From the NCBI RefSeq assembly GCF_002217755.1, contig NZ_BCFL01000016.1:1346319-1410318 (forward strand): a DNA stretch of 64,000 nucleotides. Reading direction: 5' to 3'. Source of the stretch: Streptomyces hyaluromycini (GTDB taxonomy: Bacteria > Actinomycetota > Actinomycetes > Streptomycetales > Streptomycetaceae). The notes beneath the pieces were generated by a model. That model saw only the letters and a program-made list of their open reading frames with translations. It had not been told where the DNA came from and ran no database searches. This document shows, in pieces, positions 27,395 to 36,078 of the stretch (its first letter is position 1; the number at the start of each line of letters is the position of its first letter). The translations under genes were made by a program, and so were the position numbers.

Positions 27395-28003
27395 TCAGAA
27401 TCCCCATGGCTCAGGGTGAACCTTGACCCCGGGCTCCTCCGACCAGGTCAGACGGGCCTCGATCTGGTCCCCCGTGAGGTCGAGCAGCCGATCGACGGCC
27501 CAGCCGTGCCACTGGACGGCACGAGCTGCGGCAGGCGGAAGGCAGGCAGGCAGCCGAGCCGGCAGTGCCTCGGGGCGGTACACGGGCCTCTTGACCTCAC
27601 CGTTCCGCTTCGGCCTGGACGACCTGTACAGGTCCAGACAGTCGACCACCTGGTCGACCAGGTAGAGGACGTAGTCGTCGCCCTCGGCCTTGTCGATCTG
27701 GACAGGCACCAGGCTTCCGGCCGTCAACAACTCGTCCCCGGACCGTTCGGCCAGCCGAAGGCTGAGCACAGGGGCGCCGGGGCTGCCGCTGGGAAACTCG
27801 TTCTTGGGGGTGCCGTCGTCGTCCAGCCATTCGGCACGCACCCCGGTGGGTCGCCCCTCTTCGCCGCCCAGCCGCTGCCAGCGCATGAGCCGGCTCTCGT
27901 CCTTGCCGTTCAGACGCAGCGTCCCGTAGCCGCTCAGGCTCGGCAGAAGCCGGTAGACCGCCGGGCCCGGTCGGGCGCTGCCAGACATCGCGTCACCATC
28001 CAT
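27395..28003 (-). CDS. Imm11-like (DUF1629-type) putative immunity protein
   Basis: A 202-residue soluble protein, paralogous to the next gene upstream (28049-28675): both have an AVYRLL start, an SPGAPVLS/YPGAPMLS segment, a VDCLD/VDCVD motif followed by an SxxPK stretch, and a C-terminal LEARL-W-EP end. The pattern of short N-terminal repeat, then D-x-Y-x-L, then VDCLD...S resembles the Imm11 family of polymorphic-toxin immunity proteins; this is recalled, not searched. Start uncertain (28003, or ATG at 27988). It is the last gene of the toxin-immunity array, and its stop faces the S10 promoter region. Confidence 0.6.
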   Translation of the reverse strand: MDGDAMSGSARPGPAVYRLLPSLSGYGTLRLNGKDESRLMRWQRLGGEEGRPTGVRAEWLDDDGTPKNEFPSGSPGAPVLSLRLAERSGDELLTAGSLVPVQIDKAEGDDYVLYLVDQVVDCLDLYRSSRPKRNGEVKRPVYRPEALPARLPACLPPAAARAVQWHGWAVDRLLDLTGDQIEARLTWSEEPGVKVHPEPWGF

Positions 28004-28048
28004 GCGGGCCAGCGGACCGGCCGATCGGGAGCGCCGCGCGTGCCGGGA

Positions 28049-28675
28049 TCACAACCCCCGCGGATCGGGGTGCGGAGCGGCCGACGGCTCCGGTGACCAC
28101 AGTAGGCGGGCCTCCAGATCGCCGCCGAGGATCTCGTCGAGCAGATCACGCATCCAGCCGGTCCAGCACACCCCGACGGGAAACTGCGGAACCCGGAACG
28201 CCGGCAGCTCGGCAGGCACCGCCTCCGGGCGGAAGATCGTCTTCCGCATCTCTCCGGTGGCCTTCTTCGGCTGGGCCGACCTGCGGGTGTCCACGCAGTC
28301 CACGAGAGGCTCCACCACGTACAGGGCGTAGTCGTCCGGCTCGGGGCCCGGTGTGCGGACGGGGACCAGCCGACCGGCCCGCTCCAACCGCTCCTGCCCG
28401 ACCCGGTCGACGAGGCCTCGGCTCAGCATCGGCGCGCCCGGATAGTCGGAGGCGAAGTCGACCTTGCGCGCCTTGGGATCACCCGTCCACTCGGCCTCGA
28501 ACGAGTCCTGCAGAGCGACCTGCGGTCCCTGGAACTGCCGGCGCTTCAGATCGATCAGCGAATCGCCCAGGCGCAGCGTCCTCAGGCTCCGCGTGCCGGC
28601 CAGGAGGCGGTACACGGCCGAAGGGACCGAGGGGCTCGGTGCGGAGGTCGGTGCGGAGGTCGGGTCAGAGGTCAT
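28049..28675 (-). CDS. Imm11-like (DUF1629-type) putative immunity protein, paralogue
   Basis: A 208-residue paralogue of 27395-28003, with the same order of motifs (SAVYRLLAG, YPGAPMLSRG, LVDCVD, EARLLWSPEP). It has a Thr/Ser/Pro-rich N-terminus (about 1-18). ATG at 28675 is supported by AAGGA 7 nt upstream; the frame is open much further but without a sensible start. It is separated from its paralogue by 45 nt and lies 170 nt after the SUKH-3-like gene. Function as an immunity protein is inferred from family resemblance and location. Confidence 0.65.
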   Translation of the reverse strand: MTSDPTSAPTSAPSPSVPSAVYRLLAGTRSLRTLRLGDSLIDLKRRQFQGPQVALQDSFEAEWTGDPKARKVDFASDYPGAPMLSRGLVDRVGQERLERAGRLVPVRTPGPEPDDYALYVVEPLVDCVDTRRSAQPKKATGEMRKTIFRPEAVPAELPAFRVPQFPVGVCWTGWMRDLLDEILGGDLEARLLWSPEPSAAPHPDPRGL

Positions 28676-28845
28676 GGAGTCGTCCTTATGCCGTCCGGTG
28701 GGCAGTGTCCGGCACGGCGTGCGTGGCGCCGGCCGGCTCGCCGTCGGTCTGCCGCCCGACGCTCCGCGGCTCCCGGGAACCGGTCGGCGTGGGTGGATTC
28801 GTACGGCCGGCGGGTGGCCGGGCGCGCCCCGCGTCCGGGCCGTGA

Positions 28846-29643
28846 TCAGTACAGCGCTTCGGGGCGGACCGGCCTGGCGAGCTTTTCCAGGGCCTCGTCG
28901 GGGGTGGTCGCCCACAGGGAGACCGAGTCCATGCCCGTGTAGACCGCGCCGTCCGCCGCGATCGCCAGGTAACGGTTCCGGCGGTCGACCATGCCGACCG
29001 GGTAGAGATCGGCTCCGGCCTGCTCCCCGAGGTCGTCGAGGATCTCGGCGTCCCACATCGCGAGGAGCGGGTCCAGCCTGAAGTCCGTCCACGGCATGGT
29101 GTCCGCAGGGGCGCGGCAGGCAATCCCGACCTGACCGAATTCCACGAGGAACCGGCGCGCGGCCGCATGCATCTCGTGCTCGCCGGTCTCCAGCAGGATG
29201 GTCTCCAGCGTCTCCCGCCCCGAGAACTCGCACCGGTACGCGGGAAAGACGATGGTGGTCAGAGGCGTGAGGTCGGAGTTGCGGACCCGGTGGTGACCGT
29301 GCACCCCGGGAACGGTGGCCGCGACGGCGTCGAAGGAGTATCCGGGAGCCTCGAAGCCGCCGACGAAGGTCAGGAAGCGCCCCTCGGCGGTCAGCTCCGG
29401 CTCGTGCGCGCGGGCGAAGGCCAGGACCGCACGCGCCAGCGCATCGTCGCGCCGGCGCACCTGGTTCATCTGGAGAAGCCGGGTGCCGTCGCCGGTCGGC
29501 GCCCCCGCGAAGTTCAGCACCGGGTTCAGCCGCCACGTCCAGGCACGGTCCAGGCCGTCGATCGGCGTGGCCCGCGGGAACGCGGTGACGGTGGACTGGA
29601 GATCCATGGTTCCCCGTGGGGTGTCCGGGTCGGCCAGGGTCAC
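28846..29643 (-). CDS. SUKH-3-like putative immunity protein
   Basis: A 265-residue protein. The C-terminal half (about 130-262) ends with LYPVGMVDRRNRYLAIAADG and then a VYTGMDSVSLWATTPDEALEKL segment, the glycine/tyrosine pattern of SUKH-3 (SMI1/KNR4 superfamily) immunity proteins. The N-terminal half (TWRLNPVLNF, QVRRRDDALARAV) has no recognised motif. GTG at 29643 has GGAG at good spacing; ATG at 29607 is an alternative. It lies 34 nt after the Im9-like gene and is likely co-transcribed with the toxin. Confidence 0.65.
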   Translation of the reverse strand: MTLADPDTPRGTMDLQSTVTAFPRATPIDGLDRAWTWRLNPVLNFAGAPTGDGTRLLQMNQVRRRDDALARAVLAFARAHEPELTAEGRFLTFVGGFEAPGYSFDAVAATVPGVHGHHRVRNSDLTPLTTIVFPAYRCEFSGRETLETILLETGEHEMHAAARRFLVEFGQVGIACRAPADTMPWTDFRLDPLLAMWDAEILDDLGEQAGADLYPVGMVDRRNRYLAIAADGAVYTGMDSVSLWATTPDEALEKLARPVRPEALY

Positions 29644-29677
29644 CGTCGCTCCGCACGCCGCCGGGAGAACGCCCGGC

Positions 29678-29890
29678 TCACAACTCGATCGGCCGGTAGG
29701 CCAGTGCCTGATCCACCACTTCCTCAGCCGTGAGATCCCGGTCCGAGTAGTAGATCAGATCGGTTACCCGAGGATGCGGCACACTCCGCTTCAGCTCCTC
29801 CACCAACGCGTCTTCCTCCGCCTCGGGCAGACGTGCGTCAATGAGCTGCTGAACCATCTGAATGAGTTCTTCACGCGTTTTCGAGATCAC
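29678..29890 (-). CDS. colicin-E9-immunity (Im9)-like immunity protein
   Basis: A 70-residue acidic protein. TREELIQMVQQLIDA and a following acidic helix match helices I-II of DNase-colicin immunity proteins, and HPRVTDLIYY reproduces the short helix III of Im9 (DLIYY), whose tyrosines and Asp bind the nuclease exosite. GTG start with AGAGGAAG 6 nt upstream. It begins 27 nt after the stop of the Rhs-type toxin whose tip is an E9-like nuclease, the classic toxin-immunity arrangement. It should bind and block that tip in the cytoplasm. Confidence 0.85.
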   Translation of the reverse strand: MISKTREELIQMVQQLIDARLPEAEEDALVEELKRSVPHPRVTDLIYYSDRDLTAEEVVDQALAYRPIEL

Positions 29891-29917
29891 GTAATACTTC
29901 CTCTCGACCTGATCCTG

Positions 29918-32900
29918 CTAACTGCCGAAATGGTAACCACCGTCCAGCACCTCCTTATGGTATCGCGGTGTTACGACCACAAGGTTGTCGAGGTCGTATA
30001 CACCGCCGCCTCGCCCGATGGGCTGGACGTGATGCAGCACGTAACGGCCCTGGCCCGGAATGGCCTGATCGACAGCGGTGAAAGGCGCCTTCCCCTCGGC
30101 CATAGCCGTCTGGCCGGACTTCTTGAACTGTCCGGCCAGTTCCGGATTCTTCGAGACCTCTTCCCAGAACGCCGCCCTGAAGTGGTCAAAACTCTTGAAC
30201 TCGCGCCCCTGCAGCCCTCGGGCCACCTGTCCTGGAATTCTCCCCGCATTTCCATGGCTCCCCCTCAACCACTTACCGGTGATATCCGGAAGCCGGTCAC
30301 CTCCTGTGACCATGCCCGGAGAATTGCGAAGCTCCGTCGCACTCTTCCGGGCCGCGATCGCGCAGGGGGTCAGACCGAGAGGATCACCCCATGTATGCGG
30401 ATTATGAACATATGCAACGGGGTTTGGGGCGGGCTCCAGTCCGAGCGGGTCCTGGGTGAGGTAGAGGGCCGTTTCAGGGTCGTAGTGGCGAAAGAAGTTG
30501 TAGTGCAGGCCCGTTTCCAGGTCGTGGTACTGACCTGGAAAGCGGAGCGGTGTGTGAGCAGTGCCGTCCGCCGCCCACGCGGTGACGCCCCACAGGGCGC
30601 TGCGGGCCCGCCCGGCGACGTTCCCGGTTTCGTCGACGAGTTCGGTGGGAGTGCCGACGACGTCGGTGACGATGGCGAAGAAGCGGGAATCGATCTCGTC
30701 CTGAGGTGCGTCCGCGGCCGACTTCCGCTCCGTCTGGGCTATCGGCGCCAGGCCGTAGTGGTCCCAGGTGAGGGTGACCGAGGTGTCGAGCGACGTCGAC
30801 GTGGTGGTCTGTTCACAGAGAGCGGTGCCGTCCCAGGTGAAATCGACCTGTTCGACCACGGTGACACCGTCGTCGGCAAGACGCAGTTTTGCCGTCCTGC
30901 GCCCTAGTGGGTCATACGTGTACCGCCAGCGCGTGCCGTCGGGTGTGACGACCGAGACGAGCCGGTCCTCGGCGTCCCAGGTGTAGCGCCAGGTGTCGGG
31001 CTTGCGGGACAGACGTGTCTTCTGCCGCAGGGTCACCCGGCCGAGGTCGTCATGTTCGTAGCGGACCTTCCCGGCCCGCGTGAGACGAGTGCCGCGGTAG
31101 GCGCGGTCTCCGGTGGCTTCGTGGCCGGGGTGGGTGTGGGGCCAGTCGGCCTGGGTCTGGTTACCGGCGCTGTCGTAGGCGTAGGTCTCGGTCCAGTTCT
31201 CCGCCCGCACCGCGGTGACCCGCCCGGCCGCGTCCAGATCGAAACGACGGCTTCCGAGGACCGAGGCGTCGACCCCGGTCAGATTCCCGTCGGCCCGGTA
31301 GGCGAAAGACCGGTGCAGGACGGGCCGGACGTCGGTGCGCGTGATCGTCTGGCTCGTCAGGCGCCCCAAATCGTCGAACGCCTGGGCCAGGGTCGCGGCG
31401 GTGCCGATGCGCCGCGTCACCTCTCGGCCCGCCGAATCGTGCTCGAATTCGATGACTCGCCCGGAGGTGACGAGACGGGTGAGCCGCCCTGCTTCGGCGT
31501 AGGTACGGCTGCTGGTGGCGCCGGAAGGAGTGACACGGCCCACGAGCTGCCCCGCCGCGTCATAGGAATAGGTCACGGTCCGTCCGTTGACCGTCTCGGC
31601 CAGGAGACGGCCGACGCTGTCGCGCTCGAGGGTGAGCGCGGAGTCGGGTCCGGCGGCGTGCGTGAGGTTGCCGACTTGGTCGTACGCCCAGGTGGTGACG
31701 GTCCCGCACGAGTCCTTGCGTATCAGCTGGCCAAGGACGTCGTAGGTGAAGGTGATGGTCTGGTCGAGTGCATCGGTGCGGGAGACGAGGCGCCCGGCGG
31801 CATCGTGGACATACGTGAGAACGCTGCCGTCGAAGTCGGTCTCCGATGTCAGTCGACCGGCCTGGTCGTAGTCGTAGCTCCAGGCCATACCCAGGGGGTT
31901 GGTGACGCGGATGAGGCGCAGGGACGCGTCGTAGGAGAACTCGTGGCGAGCCCCGTCCGGACCTGTGCGGGCCGCGAGCAGGTCGAAGTGGGTGTAGTCG
32001 GAACGGGATACCTGCCCCAACTGATCGGTGTGGCTCGTGCAGTTGCCCTCGCCGTCGTAGCTCCACTCCTCCACAGCACCGTCCGGTGTGACACGGCGCA
32101 GAAGCCGGCCCTCCGTCGACCAGGCCAGTCGCGTGGTGTGCCCCAGCTCGTCGGTGATGGTGACGGGGTTCCCGAACGCGTCTCGTTCCCAGCCGGTGGC
32201 ACCCAGCTGGTCGGTGACCTCAAGAGGCACGCCCGCACGATCGCAACGCACGGTGGTCGGGCGGCCCAAAGGATCGGTGACGGTAAGGGGATGACCTTCC
32301 GGTGTGTAGGTGCTGCGAGATGTTGCCCCGCTTGGATCAGTGATCGATGTGCAGTTGCCGCGTTCGTCGTAGGAGTACCGCCATGAGGTCCCGTCCGGCA
32401 GGTTCACGCACGCAGTGAGATGGAGATCGTTGTACTCGTAGCGGACCGTGACACCGTCGGGCCCCGTGATCGCGACCGGCTGCCCCAGTTCGTTGACGCT
32501 GATCCGCGTGGTGTGGCCGAGCTGATCCGTCGTCGAGGTGACGTGCTGGTGGGTGTCATGGTCGGTGCGCACCATGCCGCCCAGCGGGTCGATCTCGGCG
32601 ATGACGAGGCAACGCTCGTCGACGACGAAACGGCTGGTGGCGCCGTCCGCGCTGATGATCTCCGTGACACGGCAGTCAGGCCAGGCAGGGGCGGCCTGGT
32701 CATAGGCGAAGGTGTTGGCCATGTGCCCGGCCTCACCGCCTTGGGCGATGCACCGGTCCTGCTCGTCGTAGGTGTACGAATAACGGCGGAGGTTCGTGTC
32801 CTGCCACGACGTGATGCGCTGCCGCTCGTCGTAGGTGAATCGCGTCGGTGTGGCTGCCGAGTCGGCGACTTCGGTGAGGTTCCCGGCGGTGTAGCCGTAC

Positions 32901-34546
32901 CGCTTGACCGTGACGTCTCGCCCGTCTTCGCCCGCGCCGGCCAGGCCCAGCGCGATGACGCGCCCGTCTTCGACGGTGAGCTTGAGGTGGTATCCACCGG
33001 AGTGGCGGATGGCCTGAGGGGCACCCTCGTCGTCATAGTCGAAGTCGACGGTGTTGTCGTTGCGGTCGGCCATTCGCTCCAGGAGTGCCACGCCACCGGC
33101 AGGAGCGGCGAAGCGGCGGCTGATGCCCGTGAGCGGCTCGGTGATGAGGTAGCCACCCGTGTCCAGCCGGGTCAGAGGCCAGAGAGGGCCGCTCTCAGGA
33201 GATACGGAAACCGCGGGCCCCTCGGGGTGCGGATAGGCCAGCAGCATGCCGTCCTCGGTGACGAACACGACCCCTTGCTCGTCGATTTCGAGACGCTGGT
33301 CGACAGTGGAGGACCAACTGGGCCCGAACCACCGGCCCGAGCGACCACCCGACGAAGCGCGGCGGGTGAAGTCGAAGGCCAGGGTCCCCGGCAACGCGAC
33401 ATCGGTCTGCGCCAGGTACATATGGCCCGTAGCCGGGTCGACCGGGTCGCCGCATCCTTTGATCAGGCCTTTCAGCCTGCTGTAGGCGCCCTTTGAGCCT
33501 TCCGCGAGCAATCCTCGGGCGGACTTGAGGCCCCGTAGACCTCCAGCCATCGCCTTCATGCCGCCGCGGAGGTTCTTCATCTCCTTGAGGCCCTTGGCGA
33601 GTTTGCCGAGGCTGGTGATGCCCTTGCCGCCGGGTATGCAGTCCAGGGCGGCGAATGCCACGTCCCATAGGGTCGCTTGCCCTTGGGAGTATTTGTAGAG
33701 CGTGTCCGCGAGCACGACGAGGGCCGCGACCAGCACGATCGCGCCGAGGATCGGCCCGCCGATGATCATCGCGATGATCCCGACGACCGCCACGACCACC
33801 TTGCAGACCGTGACGATGGTGTCCCAGTTGTCCTCGAACCAGTGACCGACGTCCTGCCACCAGTGCCGGTTCGGGATCCCGGCGTCGGACGCTTCGTCGA
33901 TCTTCCGCTTCGCCTCACCCGCCGCGTCGTCCCGCATCTTGCGGGCGTCCTCGGCCATCTTCTTCGCCGCATCGAGGGCGTTCTGGGCGGTGGTGACGTC
34001 CGACTGGGCCTGGGTGTGCGCGGACTTGGCGCTCTGCACGTCCCGGGTGGCGGCCCGCACCTTCCCCTCGTCCGGCTTGTCGGCGCTGGACTTGCTGCCG
34101 GTGGGATCGTCCTTGTACTTGTCCGCTTCCTTCGTCGCCCGCGTGACCCACGAATCGGCGGAGGACAGCCGGGACTTGGCGGAGGAGAGGTCGGCCTGGG
34201 CTTCCTTCGCCTTGGCGAGCGCCTTGTCGGCCAGCGCCTGCGCCCGCTCCAGCTTCGGCCAGTAGTCCGCGAGGGCGTCGCCGCACATCTCGTAGGACTT
34301 CTTGAGCTTCTTCAGGTTCTTCGGGACGTCCTTGAACTGCTCCTTGAACACCTCTGCCGACTTGCCGGCCCATTGGAGGAGGGTGTCCTCGCCGGCCATG
34401 CCCTTGACCAGGCGGAGCGCGTCGGAGACGTCGTCGGCGAAATCGTGCAGCTGGGTGGCCAGGGTGCGGACGCGCTGCGGGTCACCGGGGGTCGGGTCCC
34501 TGTCGAGGCCGAGTGGATGCCAGTCCGCCGGTCGGTACCCCACCAT
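29918..34546 (-). CDS. Rhs/YD-repeat polymorphic toxin with colicin-E9-like HNH nuclease tip
   Basis: A 1542-residue predicted contact or secreted toxin. Residues about 20-225 are helical and charged, with a WAGKSAEVF segment like WXG/ESX-type substrates. A hydrophobic pair of helices follows (about 240-290). A DUF6531-like segment (CGDPVDPATGHMYLAQTDVA, about 375-450) precedes about 20 YD repeats (about 520-1290). The core ends FPGQYHDLETGLHYNFFRHY, then TQDPLGL and WGDPLGL, the Rhs cleavage motif. The last about 148 residues are the tip: FKSFDHFRAAFWEEVSKNPE, then YVLHH (1505-1506), GGVYDLDN (Asn1521) and TPRYH (His1530), closely matching DNase colicins. ATG at 34546 is preferred; GTG at 34594 would add 16 residues. 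Confidence 0.9.
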   Translation of the reverse strand: MVGYRPADWHPLGLDRDPTPGDPQRVRTLATQLHDFADDVSDALRLVKGMAGEDTLLQWAGKSAEVFKEQFKDVPKNLKKLKKSYEMCGDALADYWPKLERAQALADKALAKAKEAQADLSSAKSRLSSADSWVTRATKEADKYKDDPTGSKSSADKPDEGKVRAATRDVQSAKSAHTQAQSDVTTAQNALDAAKKMAEDARKMRDDAAGEAKRKIDEASDAGIPNRHWWQDVGHWFEDNWDTIVTVCKVVVAVVGIIAMIIGGPILGAIVLVAALVVLADTLYKYSQGQATLWDVAFAALDCIPGGKGITSLGKLAKGLKEMKNLRGGMKAMAGGLRGLKSARGLLAEGSKGAYSRLKGLIKGCGDPVDPATGHMYLAQTDVALPGTLAFDFTRRASSGGRSGRWFGPSWSSTVDQRLEIDEQGVVFVTEDGMLLAYPHPEGPAVSVSPESGPLWPLTRLDTGGYLITEPLTGISRRFAAPAGGVALLERMADRNDNTVDFDYDDEGAPQAIRHSGGYHLKLTVEDGRVIALGLAGAGEDGRDVTVKRYGYTAGNLTEVADSAATPTRFTYDERQRITSWQDTNLRRYSYTYDEQDRCIAQGGEAGHMANTFAYDQAAPAWPDCRVTEIISADGATSRFVVDERCLVIAEIDPLGGMVRTDHDTHQHVTSTTDQLGHTTRISVNELGQPVAITGPDGVTVRYEYNDLHLTACVNLPDGTSWRYSYDERGNCTSITDPSGATSRSTYTPEGHPLTVTDPLGRPTTVRCDRAGVPLEVTDQLGATGWERDAFGNPVTITDELGHTTRLAWSTEGRLLRRVTPDGAVEEWSYDGEGNCTSHTDQLGQVSRSDYTHFDLLAARTGPDGARHEFSYDASLRLIRVTNPLGMAWSYDYDQAGRLTSETDFDGSVLTYVHDAAGRLVSRTDALDQTITFTYDVLGQLIRKDSCGTVTTWAYDQVGNLTHAAGPDSALTLERDSVGRLLAETVNGRTVTYSYDAAGQLVGRVTPSGATSSRTYAEAGRLTRLVTSGRVIEFEHDSAGREVTRRIGTAATLAQAFDDLGRLTSQTITRTDVRPVLHRSFAYRADGNLTGVDASVLGSRRFDLDAAGRVTAVRAENWTETYAYDSAGNQTQADWPHTHPGHEATGDRAYRGTRLTRAGKVRYEHDDLGRVTLRQKTRLSRKPDTWRYTWDAEDRLVSVVTPDGTRWRYTYDPLGRRTAKLRLADDGVTVVEQVDFTWDGTALCEQTTTSTSLDTSVTLTWDHYGLAPIAQTERKSAADAPQDEIDSRFFAIVTDVVGTPTELVDETGNVAGRARSALWGVTAWAADGTAHTPLRFPGQYHDLETGLHYNFFRHYDPETALYLTQDPLGLEPAPNPVAYVHNPHTWGDPLGLTPCAIAARKSATELRNSPGMVTGGDRLPDITGKWLRGSHGNAGRIPGQVARGLQGREFKSFDHFRAAFWEEVSKNPELAGQFKKSGQTAMAEGKAPFTAVDQAIPGQGRYVLHHVQPIGRGGGVYDLDNLVVVTPRYHKEVLDGGYHFGS

Positions 34547-34660
34547 GTCCCGCAACCCCCGTCGCGTACGACCCGTCAACACACCTGTGCACACGCGAAC
34601 TTACAAGGAACTGTCGTTCGAGGTGAAGCCCGGCGCGCAGGCCGGTCGTGGGCCGGGCTC

Positions 34661-34993
34661 TCAGGCGCCGGGACGGTCGCTGATGGTCCAGAAGCGTGAA
34701 TCCTTCGGCGGAGCCGGGCGCGCGTTCCAGCCGGACAGGTCCTCTTCGGGATCTCCGTCCGGTGTCCGCCACTCAATGGGCTCAAAGTAGAGCCGGTAGG
34801 CCCAGAACTCGGGAAACTCATGGCACATGAGATCCGGATAGGGTTCTATCTCAGCGCCTTCATAGGCCGCGTTGACCCGCGCAACCGCCTCTGGGGGAGA
34901 AATGCCGAACCTGGTCACCAGCACTTCGGCGATGGCCCGAAAGAACTCGAGCATCCCTTCATCGAGTTCCACAAGAAATTCCTGGGTTCTCAC
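34661..34993 (-). CDS. small hypothetical protein in toxin locus
   Basis: A 110-residue acidic protein (FGISPPEAVARVNAAYEG, then PYPDLMCHEFPEFWAYRLYF and IEWRTPDGDPEEDLSGW). No family recognised with certainty; size, acidity and position suggest an orphan immunity protein. Its GTG start (34991-34993) overlaps the stop of the upstream SUKH-type frame by 4 nt (GTGA), so translation was coupled. It ends 115 nt before the toxin start. Confidence 0.7.
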   Translation of the reverse strand: MRTQEFLVELDEGMLEFFRAIAEVLVTRFGISPPEAVARVNAAYEGAEIEPYPDLMCHEFPEFWAYRLYFEPIEWRTPDGDPEEDLSGWNARPAPPKDSRFWTISDRPGA

Positions 34994-35600
34994 CCCGGTG
35001 CCCCTTCTGGCGTCGAGTGGTCAGGGCGCCGCGTCCTCGGTCGACGGCGGACGGTTTCCGGATCAGGCTCCGGTGCGAAGGCGGGACGGGCGCTGGGGAA
35101 GTCGCCGGGGAACACGTCCATGCGGGTTGCGCCGGCCAGGACGGACACGAGGAACTCCACGATTCCACCGTCGGAGCAAGGCCACTTGGTGTTGCGTGCC
35201 CCCTTCGCGGTGACGGTCCACTCGTCCGGGGCTGCCTCGGGTTCGGTGACCCAGTAGATCGTGTCTCCGTTGTCGGTCCTGCCGACCGCGAGTAGGTGAT
35301 CGATCCTCGGGACTTCCTTCTGCAAGCTCTCCGGCATCTGCCCCAGCAACTCGGCGGCGCGTTCGGCGGGTCGACGAGGCGTGTCGGCCAGAACTCCGAA
35401 CGCGGGTGCAGGATGGTCATGAAGTCCTCGAAGCCGCCCGGCCCGTACCGCTCCGACAGCCACTTGTAGTCGTCGGGCAGGGGGACACCGAGTTCGTCCT
35501 CCACTCGCTCCCAGTCGACGGTGTCGTCCACGGTCGCGTCCGCGGACGGTGGTGGTGGCGGTACGAGTCGTAGCAGCTCTTCGCGTGCGGTCGTCGTCAC
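34990..35600 (-). pseudogene. SUKH/SMI1-KNR4-family immunity gene, frameshifted
   Basis: Two overlapping minus-strand frames together encode one SMI1/KNR4 protein. The N-terminal part (GTG at 35600; ELLRLVPPPP, ELGVPLPDDYKWLSERYGPG, FEDFMTILHP, WPTRLVDPP) runs in one frame. The C-terminal part (ERAAELLGQM, RTDNGDTIYWVT, PDEWTVTAKGAR, GIVEFLVSVLAG, DVFPGDFPSARPAF) runs in another and ends at 34990. The switch is near 35362-35373 and needs one inserted base, so a 1-nt deletion is likely. The second frame keeps a 4-nt overlap with the next gene, supporting it as genuine. A sequencing error is the main alternative. Confidence 0.75.
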
Positions 35601-35615
35601 TGCGTCTCCATGCAT

Positions 35616-36074
35616 TCAGCGGTGGCGGCGGCCACGCAGGGCCCGACGGCCGTCTTCGATCGCGTCCACGGAGCTCAGCCACCAGTACTCCAGCTTGTTG
35701 CGCACCGTCAGGTACACCCATCGGCGTTTGAACCAGGGCGGCAGGTCCCGGTACGGCACGAAGGTCAGCGTGTCCCTGATCGGGTGCTCGGCGACGCCCC
35801 CGAGGCCTTCGGCGCGCAAGGCCGCGAACAGTTCCGGGGTCAGGCGCTGGTTGAGCCGTGCCGCGTGCCCGGCCGCGACGAAGGCGTTCATGCGCTGGAG
35901 GCCGTCCGGGAACCCCATCACCTGGACGATCCGGGGCGACGCCTCCTCCAGCGGGCAGTGGAACGCCAGCCCGATCACCGCCGTGCCGAGGTGGTCCTCT
36001 CCGCGTTCGAACGCGGCGTCCCATTCCGCAGGGTCGGCGAGCCCCAGCAGCCCCTCGCCCGTCTCCCACCGCAA
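35616..36074 (-). CDS. hypothetical protein in toxin locus
   Basis: About 152 residues if read from TTG at 36072-36074, just after the stop of the upstream gene; no ATG or GTG is in a sensible place. Contains LGLADPAEWDAAFERGEDHL, CPLEEASPRIVQVMGFPDGL, LTPELFAALRAEGLGG and PPWFKRRWVYLTVRNKLEYW. No recognised family. It lies 15 nt before the SUKH pseudogene and 4 nt after 36079-36726, so it belongs to one transcription unit. An immunity or accessory role is only a guess. Confidence 0.55.
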   Translation of the reverse strand: MRWETGEGLLGLADPAEWDAAFERGEDHLGTAVIGLAFHCPLEEASPRIVQVMGFPDGLQRMNAFVAAGHAARLNQRLTPELFAALRAEGLGGVAEHPIRDTLTFVPYRDLPPWFKRRWVYLTVRNKLEYWWLSSVDAIEDGRRALRGRRHR

Positions 36075-36078
36075 AGGA

